Of a stretch of 64,000 nucleotides of DNA, positions 1 through 9,411 are shown in pieces (position 1 is the first letter of the stretch; each line of letters opens with the position of its first letter). The stretch covers positions 1 through 64,000 of the forward strand of contig DASUSI010000163.1 in NCBI GenBank assembly GCA_036375165.1. The letters run 5' to 3'. Made by a program: the position numbers and the translations under genes. The notes beneath the pieces are model-generated. The model was not told the origin of the DNA and did not search any database. It was given only the letters and a program-made list of their open reading frames with translations. The stretch is from WHSM01 sp036375165 (GTDB lineage: Bacteria; Actinomycetota; Actinomycetes; Mycobacteriales; Micromonosporaceae).

Positions 1-145
1 GTCGGTGTGGCCTGACTGAGGCAATGCGGCAGGGGGTCCAATAGCCGAGATGTCCCGACCACGCGGGAATTCGGGGCGTGATGCTGGCCGGTGGTGGGGC
101 AGCGGCTATCCTGTGAGGTCGCTGCGGCTGTCGGAGAGGACACTG

Positions 146-397
146 ATGTTGGCGTACGTCTTGGTCGGCCTGTTGGCCGTGACCAGCCTGCTGCTCGTGC
201 TGCTGATCCTGCTGCACCGGGGAAAGGGCGGCGGCCTGTCCAGCATGTTCGGCGGTGGGGTCTCCTCAAACCTGTCCGGTTCGTCGGTGGCCGAACGGAA
301 CCTCGACCGTTACACCGTGCTGGTCGGGCTTCTGTGGTTCGCCTGCATCGTTGGCCTGGGGCTGCTGATCAAGGCGGCTGAGGTTGGTGGTTCCTGA
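146..397 (+). CDS. secG: Preprotein translocase subunit SecG
   Basis: Small membrane subunit of the SecYEG protein-export channel. The 83-residue protein has two hydrophobic helices, about residues 3-23 and 57-75, separated by a Gly/Ser-rich loop that follows His24-Arg25-Gly26, the usual SecG topology and length. I chose ATG 146 because a purine-rich RBS (ggagagga, 133-140) lies 5 bp upstream; the longer open frame back to 50 would add 32 Arg/Gly-rich residues foreign to the family. In actinobacteria secG usually follows gap-pgk-tpiA; the upstream genes lie outside the window. rbpA follows on the same strand after 119 bp. Confidence 0.93.
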   Translation: MLAYVLVGLLAVTSLLLVLLILLHRGKGGGLSSMFGGGVSSNLSGSSVAERNLDRYTVLVGLLWFACIVGLGLLIKAAEVGGS

Positions 398-516
398 GCA
401 TCCGGCTTTCGGCTTAGACTCTTGCGCGCGGCCCGGGAACCGGGCCGCGCGCACGGCGTTCAGTGCGGATCAGCCGCACCTCGACGCTCTACCCCCGGAT
501 ATGAGGAGCGAAAGCC

Positions 517-882
517 GTGGCAGGAGGCAATGCCATTCGTGGCACTCGGGTGGGCGCTGGCCCTATGCGCTGGAGCGAGCGGGGCGAGCCGGCCCCGCGG
601 CGGCGTGTGTCCTACTGGTGCGTCAACGGACATGAGACCCGACCGTCATTCGCGCTCGACGCCCAGGAGCCCCCGACCTGGGACTGTCCCCAGTGCGGGT
701 TGCCAGCCGGCACCGACCAGGATAATCCGCCGGCCCGCCCGGTGACCGAGCCGTACAAGTCGCACCTGGCGTACGTGAAGGAACGGCGCAGCGACGATGA
801 CGGGGCGGCGATCCTGGCGGAGGCACTGTCGCGGCTGCGCCAGCGCCGTGGTGAACCCGACGACCCACACTCCGTTCTGTAA
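517..882 (+). CDS. rbpA: RNA polymerase-binding protein RbpA
   Basis: Actinobacterial transcription factor that binds RNA polymerase and principal sigma factors and stabilises the open complex. The 121-residue protein begins with the family signature MAGGNAIRG and has a central zinc-type arrangement (Cys35, His39, Cys57, Cys60) followed by a basic linker and a C-terminal helix that in known RbpA contacts sigma domain 2. GTG 517 is the start: it gives the conserved N-terminus and has a gaggag RBS at 503-508. The gene converges with pgl; only 39 bp separate the stops, with no clear hairpin. Confidence 0.95.
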   Translation: MAGGNAIRGTRVGAGPMRWSERGEPAPRRRVSYWCVNGHETRPSFALDAQEPPTWDCPQCGLPAGTDQDNPPARPVTEPYKSHLAYVKERRSDDDGAAILAEALSRLRQRRGEPDDPHSVL

Positions 883-921
883 CCCGCTACCGTCGGCCCG
901 GCGGCGAAGCGCGCGTCTCGG

Positions 922-1689
922 TTACCGCAGGCTCCGCAGCCTCGGCGGTACCGCGCTGGCCGCTGCCCGGTCCAGCAGCCACAGGGTCCGCTCCACGCCA
1001 CGGACTCCGGCCGCCGGTACCTGGACCGGTCCGGCCCCGGCCAAGGCGAGACCGACCGCGCGGGACTTGTCCGGCCCTGAGACGATCAGCCACACCTCTT
1101 CAGCCGTGTTGATCGCCGGAAGGGTGAGCGTGGTTCGGACCGGTGGCGGTTTCGGGCTGCCCCGGACGGCGGCCACCGGGCGGGTCTCGTACCCGGTGGG
1201 TGACTCGGGGAAGACCGAGGCGACGTGCCCGTCCTCACCCACGCCGAGCAACATCAGGTCGAAATGCGGTAACCGTTGATGGCCGGGACGTGCCGCGGCC
1301 GCGAGTTCCTCGGCATACCGGGCTGCCGCGGCCTCGGGGTCGTCCCGGTCCGGACCGTCCGAGGCTGGCATCGGGTGCACCCGAGCGGGATCCAGCGGTA
1401 CGGCGTCGAGCAGCGCGTCCCGGGCCTGGGTTTCGTTACGTTCCGGATGACCGAGGGGGAGGAACCGCTCGTCGCCCCACCACAGGTCGACCCGGGACCA
1501 GTCAACCGCGTCCCGGGCGGGGCTTTCGCGTACCGCCGTGTACACCGCCCCCGCGATGCCGCCCCCGGTGAGCACTACTGAGGCCACACCCCGGGCGGCC
1601 TGGGTGTCGATCAGCCGGGTGAGCAGCCGCGCGGCCACCGCTTCGGTGAGCAGCGAGGGATCCGCGTGTACCACGATCTCCGCGCTCAC
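922..1689 (-). CDS. pgl: 6-phosphogluconolactonase
   Basis: Hydrolyses 6-phosphogluconolactone to 6-phosphogluconate, the second step of the oxidative pentose phosphate pathway. The 255-residue protein shows family motifs: an N-terminal TGGG, WWGDERF near residue 70, and LLGVGEDGHVASVFP in the second half. The GTG start at 1689 overlaps the opcA stop (GTGA), so translation is coupled to opcA; the longer open frame upstream runs inside opcA. It is the last gene of the tkt-tal-pgi-zwf-opcA-pgl operon and so is co-expressed with the glucose-6-phosphate dehydrogenase that makes its substrate. Confidence 0.93.
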   Translation of the reverse strand: MSAEIVVHADPSLLTEAVAARLLTRLIDTQAARGVASVVLTGGGIAGAVYTAVRESPARDAVDWSRVDLWWGDERFLPLGHPERNETQARDALLDAVPLDPARVHPMPASDGPDRDDPEAAAARYAEELAAAARPGHQRLPHFDLMLLGVGEDGHVASVFPESPTGYETRPVAAVRGSPKPPPVRTTLTLPAINTAEEVWLIVSGPDKSRAVGLALAGAGPVQVPAAGVRGVERTLWLLDRAAASAVPPRLRSLR

Positions 1690-2717
1690 CGGATCTCCTC
1701 GAAATCTGTTCCGTCCTGGTTGACCGGTCCGACCGGGTGGGCGTCGCCGTCCGGGCATTCGGCCAGTGCCGGATCATGCCAGATGTGCACCCGGCGGGGG
1801 GGCCGGGAACCGGGGTCGGGGATCCCCGTGGCCGCGGCCAGTGCCGCGGCGTAGGTCTGGTCCGGGTCCAGCCGTCCCAACTCCTCGGCCAGTTCCTCGC
1901 CGAGTGCCCGATCCAGCATTGGCAGGATGCGTTCCGGGTATTCGCTGCGCCGGATCCGCGCCGTGCCGTTGTCCCGGGTCACCGCCAGCTCGCTGCCGTC
2001 GGCCAGCTCCAGGGCCACCGCGCTGACCCGTCGGCCCTGGTCCACCCGCTCCGGCTCGATGCCCAGCCGTGCCTTGAGCCAACCGGCGAGCAGCAAAGCG
2101 CCGGGGTCGTTGTGGGGCGCGACCACACGTGCCGTCCGCGGCGCGGAGGTGGCTGTGTCGAACGCCCCGGCGACCAGGGTCCGCAACGGCGTGATCCGGG
2201 TCCAGGCGAGGTCTGTGTCGCCCGGGGCGTAGTCCTCGCCGCGTCGCCACAGTGTGGCCACCGGGTCGTCGGTGTTCGCGGAGTCGGTGATCCGACGGTC
2301 GGCGACCACCCCGAGTGGGTCGTAGGCGATCCGTTCCGGCGGGCCGCAGTGCCACCAGGTAACCACTGGCACGTCGGGGGCCAGCAGGGGCAGTGCCACC
2401 GACTCGGCATGCAACGCCAGCCGCCCCTGCATCCGCATCACGACCGCCTCGCAGGGACCGAGCCGACCGCCCACCACGATCTCGGCGTCGAGCCGGGACT
2501 GCTGGTCCAGGACATTGCGGCGGACGACGATCAGCAGCCGGGTGGGGTGCTGTTGCGCGGCGATGGTGGCGGCGGCTTCCGCCTCGGTGACCCGCCTCTC
2601 GTCGGTGACCACGATCAGGGTCAACGCCAGCCCACTGGTCACCCCGCCGGCCGAGCGGCGTTCCTCGGCCAGTCGCTGCACCACTTCCCCGCCCGTGGTG
2701 TCCCAGAGAGCTACCAC
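1686..2717 (-). CDS. opcA: Glucose-6-phosphate dehydrogenase assembly protein OpcA
   Basis: OpcA is an allosteric/assembly partner of Zwf in actinobacteria and cyanobacteria. The 343-residue product opens with VVALWDTTGGEVVQRL and a GLALTLIVV strand, as in actinobacterial OpcA, and carries a PLLAPDVPVVTWW segment near the middle. I prefer GTG 2717 because an aggggg RBS lies about 6 bp upstream; an in-frame GTG at 2744 is the alternative. It sits directly after zwf (28 bp from the zwf stop) and overlaps pgl by 4 bp, the standard actinobacterial order, which supports the call as much as the sequence does. Confidence 0.9.
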   Translation of the reverse strand: MVALWDTTGGEVVQRLAEERRSAGGVTSGLALTLIVVTDERRVTEAEAAATIAAQQHPTRLLIVVRRNVLDQQSRLDAEIVVGGRLGPCEAVVMRMQGRLALHAESVALPLLAPDVPVVTWWHCGPPERIAYDPLGVVADRRITDSANTDDPVATLWRRGEDYAPGDTDLAWTRITPLRTLVAGAFDTATSAPRTARVVAPHNDPGALLLAGWLKARLGIEPERVDQGRRVSAVALELADGSELAVTRDNGTARIRRSEYPERILPMLDRALGEELAEELGRLDPDQTYAAALAAATGIPDPGSRPPRRVHIWHDPALAECPDGDAHPVGPVNQDGTDFEEIR

Positions 2718-2745
2718 GTCTGTCCCCCTGTCACCGCCGGCCACC

Positions 2746-4269
2746 TCACGGCCGCCGCCAGGTGAATCCTTCGGCGGCCAGCATCTCGTCGGCCGCGTTC
2801 GGACCCCATTCCCCGGCCCGGTACGGGTGCGGAGTGGTGCCCGACCACATCTCTTCCAGCGGATCCACCACGTTCCAGCTCGCCTCTACCTCGTCGGCGT
2901 TGGGGAACAGGGTCTTGTCACCGAGCAACACGTCCAGCACCAGGCGTTCGTACGCCTCCGGGCTGGACTCGGTGAATGCCTCGCCGTAGAGGAAGTCCAT
3001 TGAGATGTCCCGCATCTCCATCGTGGTGCCCGGCACCTTGGAACCGAACTTCAGGGTGACTCCCTCGTCCGGCTGTACCCGGATCACGAGCTGATTGTGG
3101 CCGAGCGATTCGATGTCGGCCGGCGCGAACGGGAGGTGGGGCGCCTTCTGGAACAGCACAGCGATCTCGGTGACCCGCCGGGGTAGCCGCTTACCCGTCC
3201 GGATGAAGAACGGAACGCGGGCCCACCGGCGGTTCTGCACTCCGAGCCGCACCGCCACGTAGGTCTCGGTGGCGGAGTCCGGTGGCACGTTCTCCTCCTG
3301 CAGGTACCCGGGCACCCGGGCACCCGCGACCCACCCCTGGGCGTACTGGCCCCGGATCGCGTGCAGTTTCGGTTCCGCTGGAAGCGTGACCGCCCGCAGC
3401 ACCTTCAGCTTCTCGGTGCGGATCGCCTCGGCGTCGAAGCTGGTCGGTTCCTCCATGGCGGTCAGTGCCAGCAGTTGCAGCAGGTGGTTCTGGAGTACGT
3501 CGCGGGCGGCTCCCGCCGAGTCGTAGAACCCGGCGCGGCTGCCGATGCCGCCGTCCTCGGCCATCGTGATCTGCACCGCCGCCACGTAGTGCGAGTTCCA
3601 CACCGGCTCGAACAGCGCGTTGGCGAACCGCAGCGCCAGCAGGTTCTGGATGGTCTCCTTGCCGAGGTAGTGGTCGATCCGGAACACGTCCTCGGCGGTG
3701 AACCCGTTGTCGACGAGCTGGTTGAGGTCCCGGGCGGTGTGCAGGTCGCTGCCGAAGGGCTTTTCCACAACCACCCGCCGCCAGCCCCCGGACCGGTTGT
3801 TGTCGGCCATCCCGGTGCGTTCCAGCTGCTTGAGTACGGTCGGGAAGCCGGCGGGCGGGATCGACAGGTAGAACGCCGCGTTGCCAGGGATCCCGTGGGT
3901 CTTACGCAGGTCGTCGAGCTGACCGGCGAGCTGGTCGAACGCGTTGTCGTCGTCGAAGGCGCCACCGATGAACCTGATGTTGCCGGCCAGCCGTGCCCAG
4001 ACTTCATCCCGCCATGGGGTACGGGCGTGGTGCTGGGCTGCCTGCCGCGCCAGTTCCTCGAACTCGCCGTGGCCCCAGTCCCGCCGCGCGAAGCCGAGCA
4101 ATGCGAAACCGGGGGGTAGCAGACCCCGGTTGGCGAGGTCGTAGATCGCCGGAATCAGCTTCTTGCGTGACAGGTCCCCGGTGACGCCGAAGATCACCAG
4201 GGCACAAGGCTCCGGGATCCGGGGAAGTCGCCGGTCCTGGGGATCTCGCAGGGGGTTACCGGGAATCAT
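2746..4269 (-). CDS. zwf: Glucose-6-phosphate dehydrogenase
   Basis: Oxidises glucose-6-phosphate to 6-phosphogluconolactone, reducing NADP+; the entry step of the oxidative pentose phosphate pathway. The 507-residue length is typical. The N-terminus has the dinucleotide-binding GVTGDLSRKKL near residue 29, and the active-site motif RIDHYLGKE lies at about residues 197-205. The ATG at 4269 overlaps the pgi stop as ATGA. The neighbours opcA (activator) and pgl (next enzyme) are in the same operon. Confidence 0.97.
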   Translation of the reverse strand: MIPGNPLRDPQDRRLPRIPEPCALVIFGVTGDLSRKKLIPAIYDLANRGLLPPGFALLGFARRDWGHGEFEELARQAAQHHARTPWRDEVWARLAGNIRFIGGAFDDDNAFDQLAGQLDDLRKTHGIPGNAAFYLSIPPAGFPTVLKQLERTGMADNNRSGGWRRVVVEKPFGSDLHTARDLNQLVDNGFTAEDVFRIDHYLGKETIQNLLALRFANALFEPVWNSHYVAAVQITMAEDGGIGSRAGFYDSAGAARDVLQNHLLQLLALTAMEEPTSFDAEAIRTEKLKVLRAVTLPAEPKLHAIRGQYAQGWVAGARVPGYLQEENVPPDSATETYVAVRLGVQNRRWARVPFFIRTGKRLPRRVTEIAVLFQKAPHLPFAPADIESLGHNQLVIRVQPDEGVTLKFGSKVPGTTMEMRDISMDFLYGEAFTESSPEAYERLVLDVLLGDKTLFPNADEVEASWNVVDPLEEMWSGTTPHPYRAGEWGPNAADEMLAAEGFTWRRP

Positions 4270-5909
4270 CCCGGCGTCTCCTGTGACGTTGCCCGCTCCA
4301 GGGACTCAGCCGCCCGCAACAGCTCGGCAACGCCCGCCACCCGGTCGGTGAGATGCAGGCGTACCACGGGACGACCCCGCCCGGTCAGCGCCGCCAGGTC
4401 CCCGGCGGCCTGGGCGGCCTGGAGCTGGCCGAAGCTGTACGGCTGGCCTGGCACCGCGACGTCATCCGTGACCGCGCCGGTGATCTGGAGGAACGCCCCG
4501 CGCTGCGGGCCACCCTTGTGGTACTGGCCGGTGGAGTGCAGGAATCGGGGCCCCCATCCAAAGGTCACGGCGTGCCGGGTGTGGCCGGCGAGCAGCCTAC
4601 GCAGCCCTGCCACGTCGGAGTCCCCGTACCGGTCCAGGTACGCCATCACGGCCAGGTAGCCGCTGTCGCCCACCGCGTCCGGCAGCGCCCGTAACACACC
4701 CGCGAGGCTGTCCGCGACCACCCCGGACAGGTACACCTGGACCGACCCCTCCGTGAAGTCCGATGAGGTCACCGGAAGTCCCGAGGCCAGCAGTCGCTTG
4801 GTGTTGTCCTTGCTCTCGGCCACGTTGGGTTGGTCGAACGGCTCGACGCCGATCAGCCGGGACGCGACCGCGGTGGCGTACTCCCAGGCCAGGAACTGCG
4901 CCCCGAGCGGGCCGTTGACCGAGAGCCCGTCACGCAGCACCCGGGTCGCCGCGGGACCGGCGGACACCGCACCGCCAACCGTGGCGAGCAGCACGTCGGG
5001 CCCTGCCGCCCCTGGTGCCGTGGGGTTCTCCAGCACCACCGGCAGGATGCCCCTGCCGTCCTTGCCGGTGGACTCGGCGAGCAGCTGTTCGATCCAGTCA
5101 CCGAGCCCCACGATGCCGCTGCCGTCGTTGGCGACCGCGAGCTTGTCCCGTCCGGCCTGGGCGGCCGTCCCCAGGGCCGCGCCGAGCGCCAGCGCCGGGT
5201 TGTCGTCCGGGTCGGCGAGCGAACCGGCCAGCGCCTGCGCCTGGTCCAGCAATTCGGCCACGTCGACACCGGCCAGTCCGCTCGGCACCAGGCCGAACGC
5301 GGTCAGGGCGCTGTAGCGGCCACCGACCTCCGGGTCGGCCAGGAACACCTCCCGGGCGCCCTCCCGCGCGGCGAGTTCGGCGAGTGGCGACCCCGGATCG
5401 GTGACCACCACGAGCCGGCTCGCCGGGTTGATGCCCGCTTCCCGGAACGCGCGTGCGTACGCCCGCCGGTGGCTGTCGGTTTCCACTGTGGCCCCGGACT
5501 TGCTCGCCACCACCACGACCGTGCGTTCCAACCGGTCTGCCAGCGCCGCGGCCACCTGGTGCGGGTCGGTGGTGTCCAATACGGTCAGCGGCATCTCAAG
5601 GGTCCGGGTGACCACTTCCGGGGCGAGTGACGAACCCCCCATGCCGGCCAGCACCACGTGGTCGACGCCTTCGGCTCGCAGCGAGTCCCGCAGCGCCGTG
5701 ATCCGGGGCAGCAGCGCCCGGCCGCGGTTGAATGTGTCCAGCCAACCCAGGCGGATCTTGGCGACCTGTTCAGCGCCGGAACCCCACAGCGTTGGATCCT
5801 TCGCCACCAGCCTGCCCGGGATCCCGTCGGCCGCGAGTTCGGCGCGCACCCGCGCCGCGCCGGCCACGGAGTCACCGCCGTCGACCAGCAGCCCTCCGGC
5901 GGCGATCAC
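4266..5909 (-). CDS. pgi: Glucose-6-phosphate isomerase
   Basis: Interconverts glucose-6-phosphate and fructose-6-phosphate, linking the pentose phosphate operon with glycolysis. The product is 547 residues. The sugar-isomerase domain is recognisable by HVVLAGMGGSSLAPEV, the VVVASKSGATVET phosphate-binding segment, and FDQPNVAESKDNTKRL. The start is GTG 5909, which overlaps the tal stop (GTGA); the much longer open frame upstream to 6278 is Arg-rich and lies wholly inside tal, so it is rejected. It overlaps zwf by 4 bp downstream. Confidence 0.93.
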   Translation of the reverse strand: MIAAGGLLVDGGDSVAGAARVRAELAADGIPGRLVAKDPTLWGSGAEQVAKIRLGWLDTFNRGRALLPRITALRDSLRAEGVDHVVLAGMGGSSLAPEVVTRTLEMPLTVLDTTDPHQVAAALADRLERTVVVVASKSGATVETDSHRRAYARAFREAGINPASRLVVVTDPGSPLAELAAREGAREVFLADPEVGGRYSALTAFGLVPSGLAGVDVAELLDQAQALAGSLADPDDNPALALGAALGTAAQAGRDKLAVANDGSGIVGLGDWIEQLLAESTGKDGRGILPVVLENPTAPGAAGPDVLLATVGGAVSAGPAATRVLRDGLSVNGPLGAQFLAWEYATAVASRLIGVEPFDQPNVAESKDNTKRLLASGLPVTSSDFTEGSVQVYLSGVVADSLAGVLRALPDAVGDSGYLAVMAYLDRYGDSDVAGLRRLLAGHTRHAVTFGWGPRFLHSTGQYHKGGPQRGAFLQITGAVTDDVAVPGQPYSFGQLQAAQAAGDLAALTGRGRPVVRLHLTDRVAGVAELLRAAESLERATSQETPG

Positions 5910-7069
5910 CGCACGGTCTCCTCGGTGTCGGCCGGCCGGGTCACGGACTCCTGGTGGCCAGGCGCCGCGCCGGCCGCCTTGAGCTGCCGCTCGACGCTGT
6001 CCAGCAGTTCGGTCCAGCTCGCCGCGAACTTCTCGACTCCCTCGCGTTCCAGCACTTCCACCACGTCGGCGACGTCGATCCCGGCGGCTGCCAGGTCCTC
6101 GAAGACCTGCTGGGCGTCGTCGTAGTGGGGTGTCACGGTGTCCGGGCTGGTCTGCCCATGGTCGGCGTAAGCCTCGAGGGTGGCTCCGGGCATGGTGTTC
6201 ACAACACCCGGCGCGATCAGATCCTCCACATAGAACACATCCCGGTAGGCCGGGTTCTTGGTACTCGTGGACGCCCACAAGGGACGCTGCGGCCGGGCTC
6301 CGGCGTCAGCCAGGGCACGCCACCGGTCGGAGGCGAAGACCCGCTCGTAGCGTTGGTACGCCAGCCGGGCGTTGGCCACCGCGGCCTTCCCGGCGAGCCG
6401 TTCGGTGTCCCCACCGAGTTTTTCCAGGCGCTTGTCGACCTCGGTGTCCACCCGGGAGACGAAGAACGAGGCCACCGAGCCGATGGTGGACAGGTCGTGC
6501 CCGTTCGCCCGGGCCTGTTCCAGGCCGGCCAGGAACGCGTCCATCACCTCGCCGTACCGTTCCAGGCCGAAGATGAGCGTGACGTTGACGCTGATTCCGG
6601 CGGCGAGGGTACGGGTGATCGCCGGCAGCCCGGCTTTGGTCGCCGGGATCTTGATGAACAGGTTGGCCCGGTCCACCAGCCACCACAGGGCCTTGGCCTC
6701 GGCGACGGTGCGTTCCGTGTCGTGCGCCAGGCTCGGTTCCACCTCGATGGAGACCCGACCGTCCCGGCCGCTGGTCTCCTCGTACACCGGTCGCATCACG
6801 TCACAGGCCCACCGTACGTCGTAGCAGGTGAGCATCCGCGCCGCCTCCTCGACGGTGACGCCGCGCACGGCCAGTTCGCGGACCTGTTCGCCATACCGCT
6901 CGGAGTCCGACAGCGCTTTGGCGAAGATGGTCGGGTTGCTGGTGATCCCGACGACCTGCTTCTCACGGCGCAACTGGTCGAGATTGCCGGTCGCCAGCCG
7001 CTGCCGCGACAGGTCGTCAAGCCACACCGCGACTCCCGCGGCGGACAGTTCGGCGAGTCGGTCTGTCAT
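5906..7069 (-). CDS. tal: Transaldolase
   Basis: Transfers a dihydroxyacetone unit between sugar phosphates in the non-oxidative pentose phosphate pathway. The 387-residue protein carries VVGITSNPTIFAKAL near residue 40 and FIKIPATKAG near 140, where Lys140 is the expected Schiff-base lysine, plus a VNVTLIFGLERY segment. The length suits the longer actinobacterial type. ATG 7069 starts 31 bp after the tkt stop, and the 3' end overlaps pgi. It shares sedoheptulose/glyceraldehyde phosphate intermediates with the adjacent transketolase. Confidence 0.95.
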   Translation of the reverse strand: MTDRLAELSAAGVAVWLDDLSRQRLATGNLDQLRREKQVVGITSNPTIFAKALSDSERYGEQVRELAVRGVTVEEAARMLTCYDVRWACDVMRPVYEETSGRDGRVSIEVEPSLAHDTERTVAEAKALWWLVDRANLFIKIPATKAGLPAITRTLAAGISVNVTLIFGLERYGEVMDAFLAGLEQARANGHDLSTIGSVASFFVSRVDTEVDKRLEKLGGDTERLAGKAAVANARLAYQRYERVFASDRWRALADAGARPQRPLWASTSTKNPAYRDVFYVEDLIAPGVVNTMPGATLEAYADHGQTSPDTVTPHYDDAQQVFEDLAAAGIDVADVVEVLEREGVEKFAASWTELLDSVERQLKAAGAAPGHQESVTRPADTEETVR

Positions 7070-7100
7070 GGTTTGCGTCCTCTCCTGCCTTGCTGGCGAT

Positions 7101-9203
7101 TCAGTTGTGGTTTCCGGATGCCTGGCGCGCCCTGTCCCGGCTGCGCCGGGCCGCCGTCACCACGGCGTTGACGGTGATACCGAACCGCTCGTACAGCACC
7201 TGGTATGGCGCGCTGGCGCCGAAGTGTTCCAGGCTCACCGACTCGCCGGCGTCACCCACCAGATCCCGCCACGGCATGGCGATGCCTGCCTCAACGGACA
7301 CCCGGGCGCGCACGCTGGGTGGCAGCACCTGATTGCGGTACCCGGTGTCCTGGGCGTCGAACCACTCCCGGCATGGCATCGACACCACCCGGGTCGGCAC
7401 TCCTTCGGCCTGCAGTCGCTGCCGGGCATCCAGTGCGGGATGCACCTCGCTGCCGGTCGCGAGCAGGAGCACCTCCGGCATCGCACCGTCCGCCTCAGCC
7501 AGCACGTACCCGCCCCGCGTCGCGTCGGCTGTGGCGGCCGGGTCCAGCACCGGCAGGTTCTGCCGGGTCAGGCAGAGCGCCGTGGGACGGTCGGGGTGCT
7601 CCAGTGCGCGCCGCCACGCCGCGGCGGTCTCGTTGGCGTCAGCCGGCCGTACCACGTCCAGTCCAGGGATCGCGCGGAGCGCGGCGAGGTGCTCCACCGG
7701 CTGGTGGGTCGGGCCGTCCTCGCCGAGCCCGATCGAGTCGTGCGTCCACACGTAGATCACCGGGAGCCGCATCAGGGCGGCGAGCCGGACCGCGGGTCGC
7801 ATGTAGTCGCTGAATACCAGGAACGTGCCACCGTACGGCCGGGTGCCACCGTGCAGCGCGATGCCGTTCAGGATCGCTCCCATGGCGTGCTCGCGGACCC
7901 CGAAGTGCAGGGTCCGGCCGTACGGGTGGCCGGGGAACGCCTTGGTGCCGTGTTCGACGGGCAGGAACGACGGTTCGCCGGCCATGGTGGTGTTGTTGCT
8001 GTCCGCCAGATCCGCCGAGCCACCCCACAGCTCCGGAAGCACCGGGGCGAGGGCGCTCAGCACCGTCCCGGAGGCCTTCCGGGTGGCCATTCCCTTGGGG
8101 TTGGCGGGGAAGTCCGGCAGGGCGTCGGTCCAACCGTCCGGGAGGGTACGGCTGGCGAGCCGGTCGAACAGTTCTCTGCGCCGCGGGTTCGCCGCCGCCC
8201 AGGTGTCGAACCGGGCCTGCCACTCGGAATGTGTCTTGGCGCCCCGTTCCATCACCTGGCGGACGTGCGCCAACACGTCGGGTGCCACCTGGAAGGTCGC
8301 GTCCGGGTCGAAACCGAGCAGCCGTTTGGTGGCCGCGGTCTCCTCCGCACCCAACGCCGTACCGTGGATCTTTCCGGTGTTCTGCTTGTTCGGGGCCGGC
8401 CAGCCGATGACGGTACGCAACGCGATGAACGACGGCCGGCGGGTTTCCGCCGCCGCCCCCAGCAGTGCGGTGTGCAGCGCCGCGACGTCCTCGTGGTACT
8501 CACCTCCGGCGGTCCAGTCCACCTTCTGGACATGCCAGCCGTACGCCTCGTACCGGGCACACACGTCCTCGGACAGCGCGACAGCGGTGTCGTCCTCGAT
8601 CGAGATGTGGTTGTCGTCGTACAGCACGATCAGGTTGCCGAGTTGCTGGTGGCCGGCCAGCGCGCTGGCCTCGTGGGTGACCCCTTCCTGGATGTCGCCG
8701 TCGGACGCGAACACGTAGATGTGGTGGTCGAAAGGACTTTCACCGGGTGCGGCGTCCGGGTCGAGAAGACCGCGTTCCCGGCGGGCGGCCATGGCCATTC
8801 CGACGGCGTTGGCCAGCCCCTGGCCGAGCGGGCCCGTGGTGGTCTCCACTCCCGCGGTGTGTCCGTACTCCGGGTGAGCGGGGGTGGCAGAACCCCACTG
8901 TCGCAACCTGGCCAGGTCGTCCAGCTCAAGTCCGTACCCGGACAGGTAGAGCTGGACGTAGAGGGTCAGGCTGGAATGTCCGCAGGACAGTACGAAGCGG
9001 TCCCGGCCGGGCCAGGCCGGGTCGGCGGGGTCGTGCCGCAACAGCCGCTGGAAGACCAGGTACGCGGCGGGGGCCAGGGACATCGCGGTACCCGGATGGC
9101 CGTTGCCCGCCTTTTCCACGGCGTCCACAGCCAGAACTCGGGTGGTATCGACGGCGCGCCGGTCGAGCGGCGACCACTCGAGGCGGGTGCCAGTCTCGGT
9201 CAC
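7101..9203 (-). CDS. tkt: Transketolase
   Basis: Thiamine-diphosphate enzyme moving two-carbon units in the pentose phosphate pathway. The 700-residue protein has the N-terminal substrate motif GNGHPGTAMS, the ThDP/metal motif FASDGDIQEGV near residue 160, a YVWTHDSIGLGEDGPTHQ pyrimidine-domain segment, and a C-terminal domain ending in SLEHFGASAPY. It is the first gene of the minus-strand operon, so the operon promoter should lie in 9204-9408, shared with the divergent ctaB; tkt/ctaB divergence is common in actinobacteria. Confidence 0.97.
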   Translation of the reverse strand: MTETGTRLEWSPLDRRAVDTTRVLAVDAVEKAGNGHPGTAMSLAPAAYLVFQRLLRHDPADPAWPGRDRFVLSCGHSSLTLYVQLYLSGYGLELDDLARLRQWGSATPAHPEYGHTAGVETTTGPLGQGLANAVGMAMAARRERGLLDPDAAPGESPFDHHIYVFASDGDIQEGVTHEASALAGHQQLGNLIVLYDDNHISIEDDTAVALSEDVCARYEAYGWHVQKVDWTAGGEYHEDVAALHTALLGAAAETRRPSFIALRTVIGWPAPNKQNTGKIHGTALGAEETAATKRLLGFDPDATFQVAPDVLAHVRQVMERGAKTHSEWQARFDTWAAANPRRRELFDRLASRTLPDGWTDALPDFPANPKGMATRKASGTVLSALAPVLPELWGGSADLADSNNTTMAGEPSFLPVEHGTKAFPGHPYGRTLHFGVREHAMGAILNGIALHGGTRPYGGTFLVFSDYMRPAVRLAALMRLPVIYVWTHDSIGLGEDGPTHQPVEHLAALRAIPGLDVVRPADANETAAAWRRALEHPDRPTALCLTRQNLPVLDPAATADATRGGYVLAEADGAMPEVLLLATGSEVHPALDARQRLQAEGVPTRVVSMPCREWFDAQDTGYRNQVLPPSVRARVSVEAGIAMPWRDLVGDAGESVSLEHFGASAPYQVLYERFGITVNAVVTAARRSRDRARQASGNHN

Positions 9204-9395
9204 GTCAGTTCTCCCGTTCTATCCGGGCCAAAGCAGGCTGGAATATGGGGCTGACACCGGCGTACACCGAACGAGACCCCGCTTGACCCTATCGAGCACC
9301 GGCACCCGGCGGTGGAGGGTCCCACCCGGCGTGGCCCTGGGCGTGAGCCACCCCACCTCCCGCACCCTGCCGCCGCAGGTCGGGGCGCTGCGCTT

Positions 9396-9411
9396 TAGTC
9401 TTCTGGTGATG
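9396..9411 (+). promoter_or_regulatory. Candidate -10 element giving leaderless ctaB mRNA
   Basis: TAGTCT at 9396-9401 matches a sigma-70-type -10 element. A transcript starting 7-8 nt downstream would begin at or next to the ctaB ATG (9409). No Shine-Dalgarno sequence precedes that ATG, which fits a leaderless message. No convincing -35 was seen. Confidence 0.4.

Noticed and set aside
1..15. In-frame stop (tga at 13-15) that could end a preceding gene such as tpiA
   Set aside because: Only four codons are visible and they do not match a recognisable C-terminus.
4266..6278. Long pgi frame extended to 6278
   Set aside because: The extra 123 residues are Arg/Gly-rich and lie wholly inside tal; GTG 5909 overlapping the tal stop explains the start.
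6828..9254. 808-codon open frame opposite tkt and tal
   Set aside because: High-GC antisense shadow without motifs; tkt and tal on the other strand are certain.
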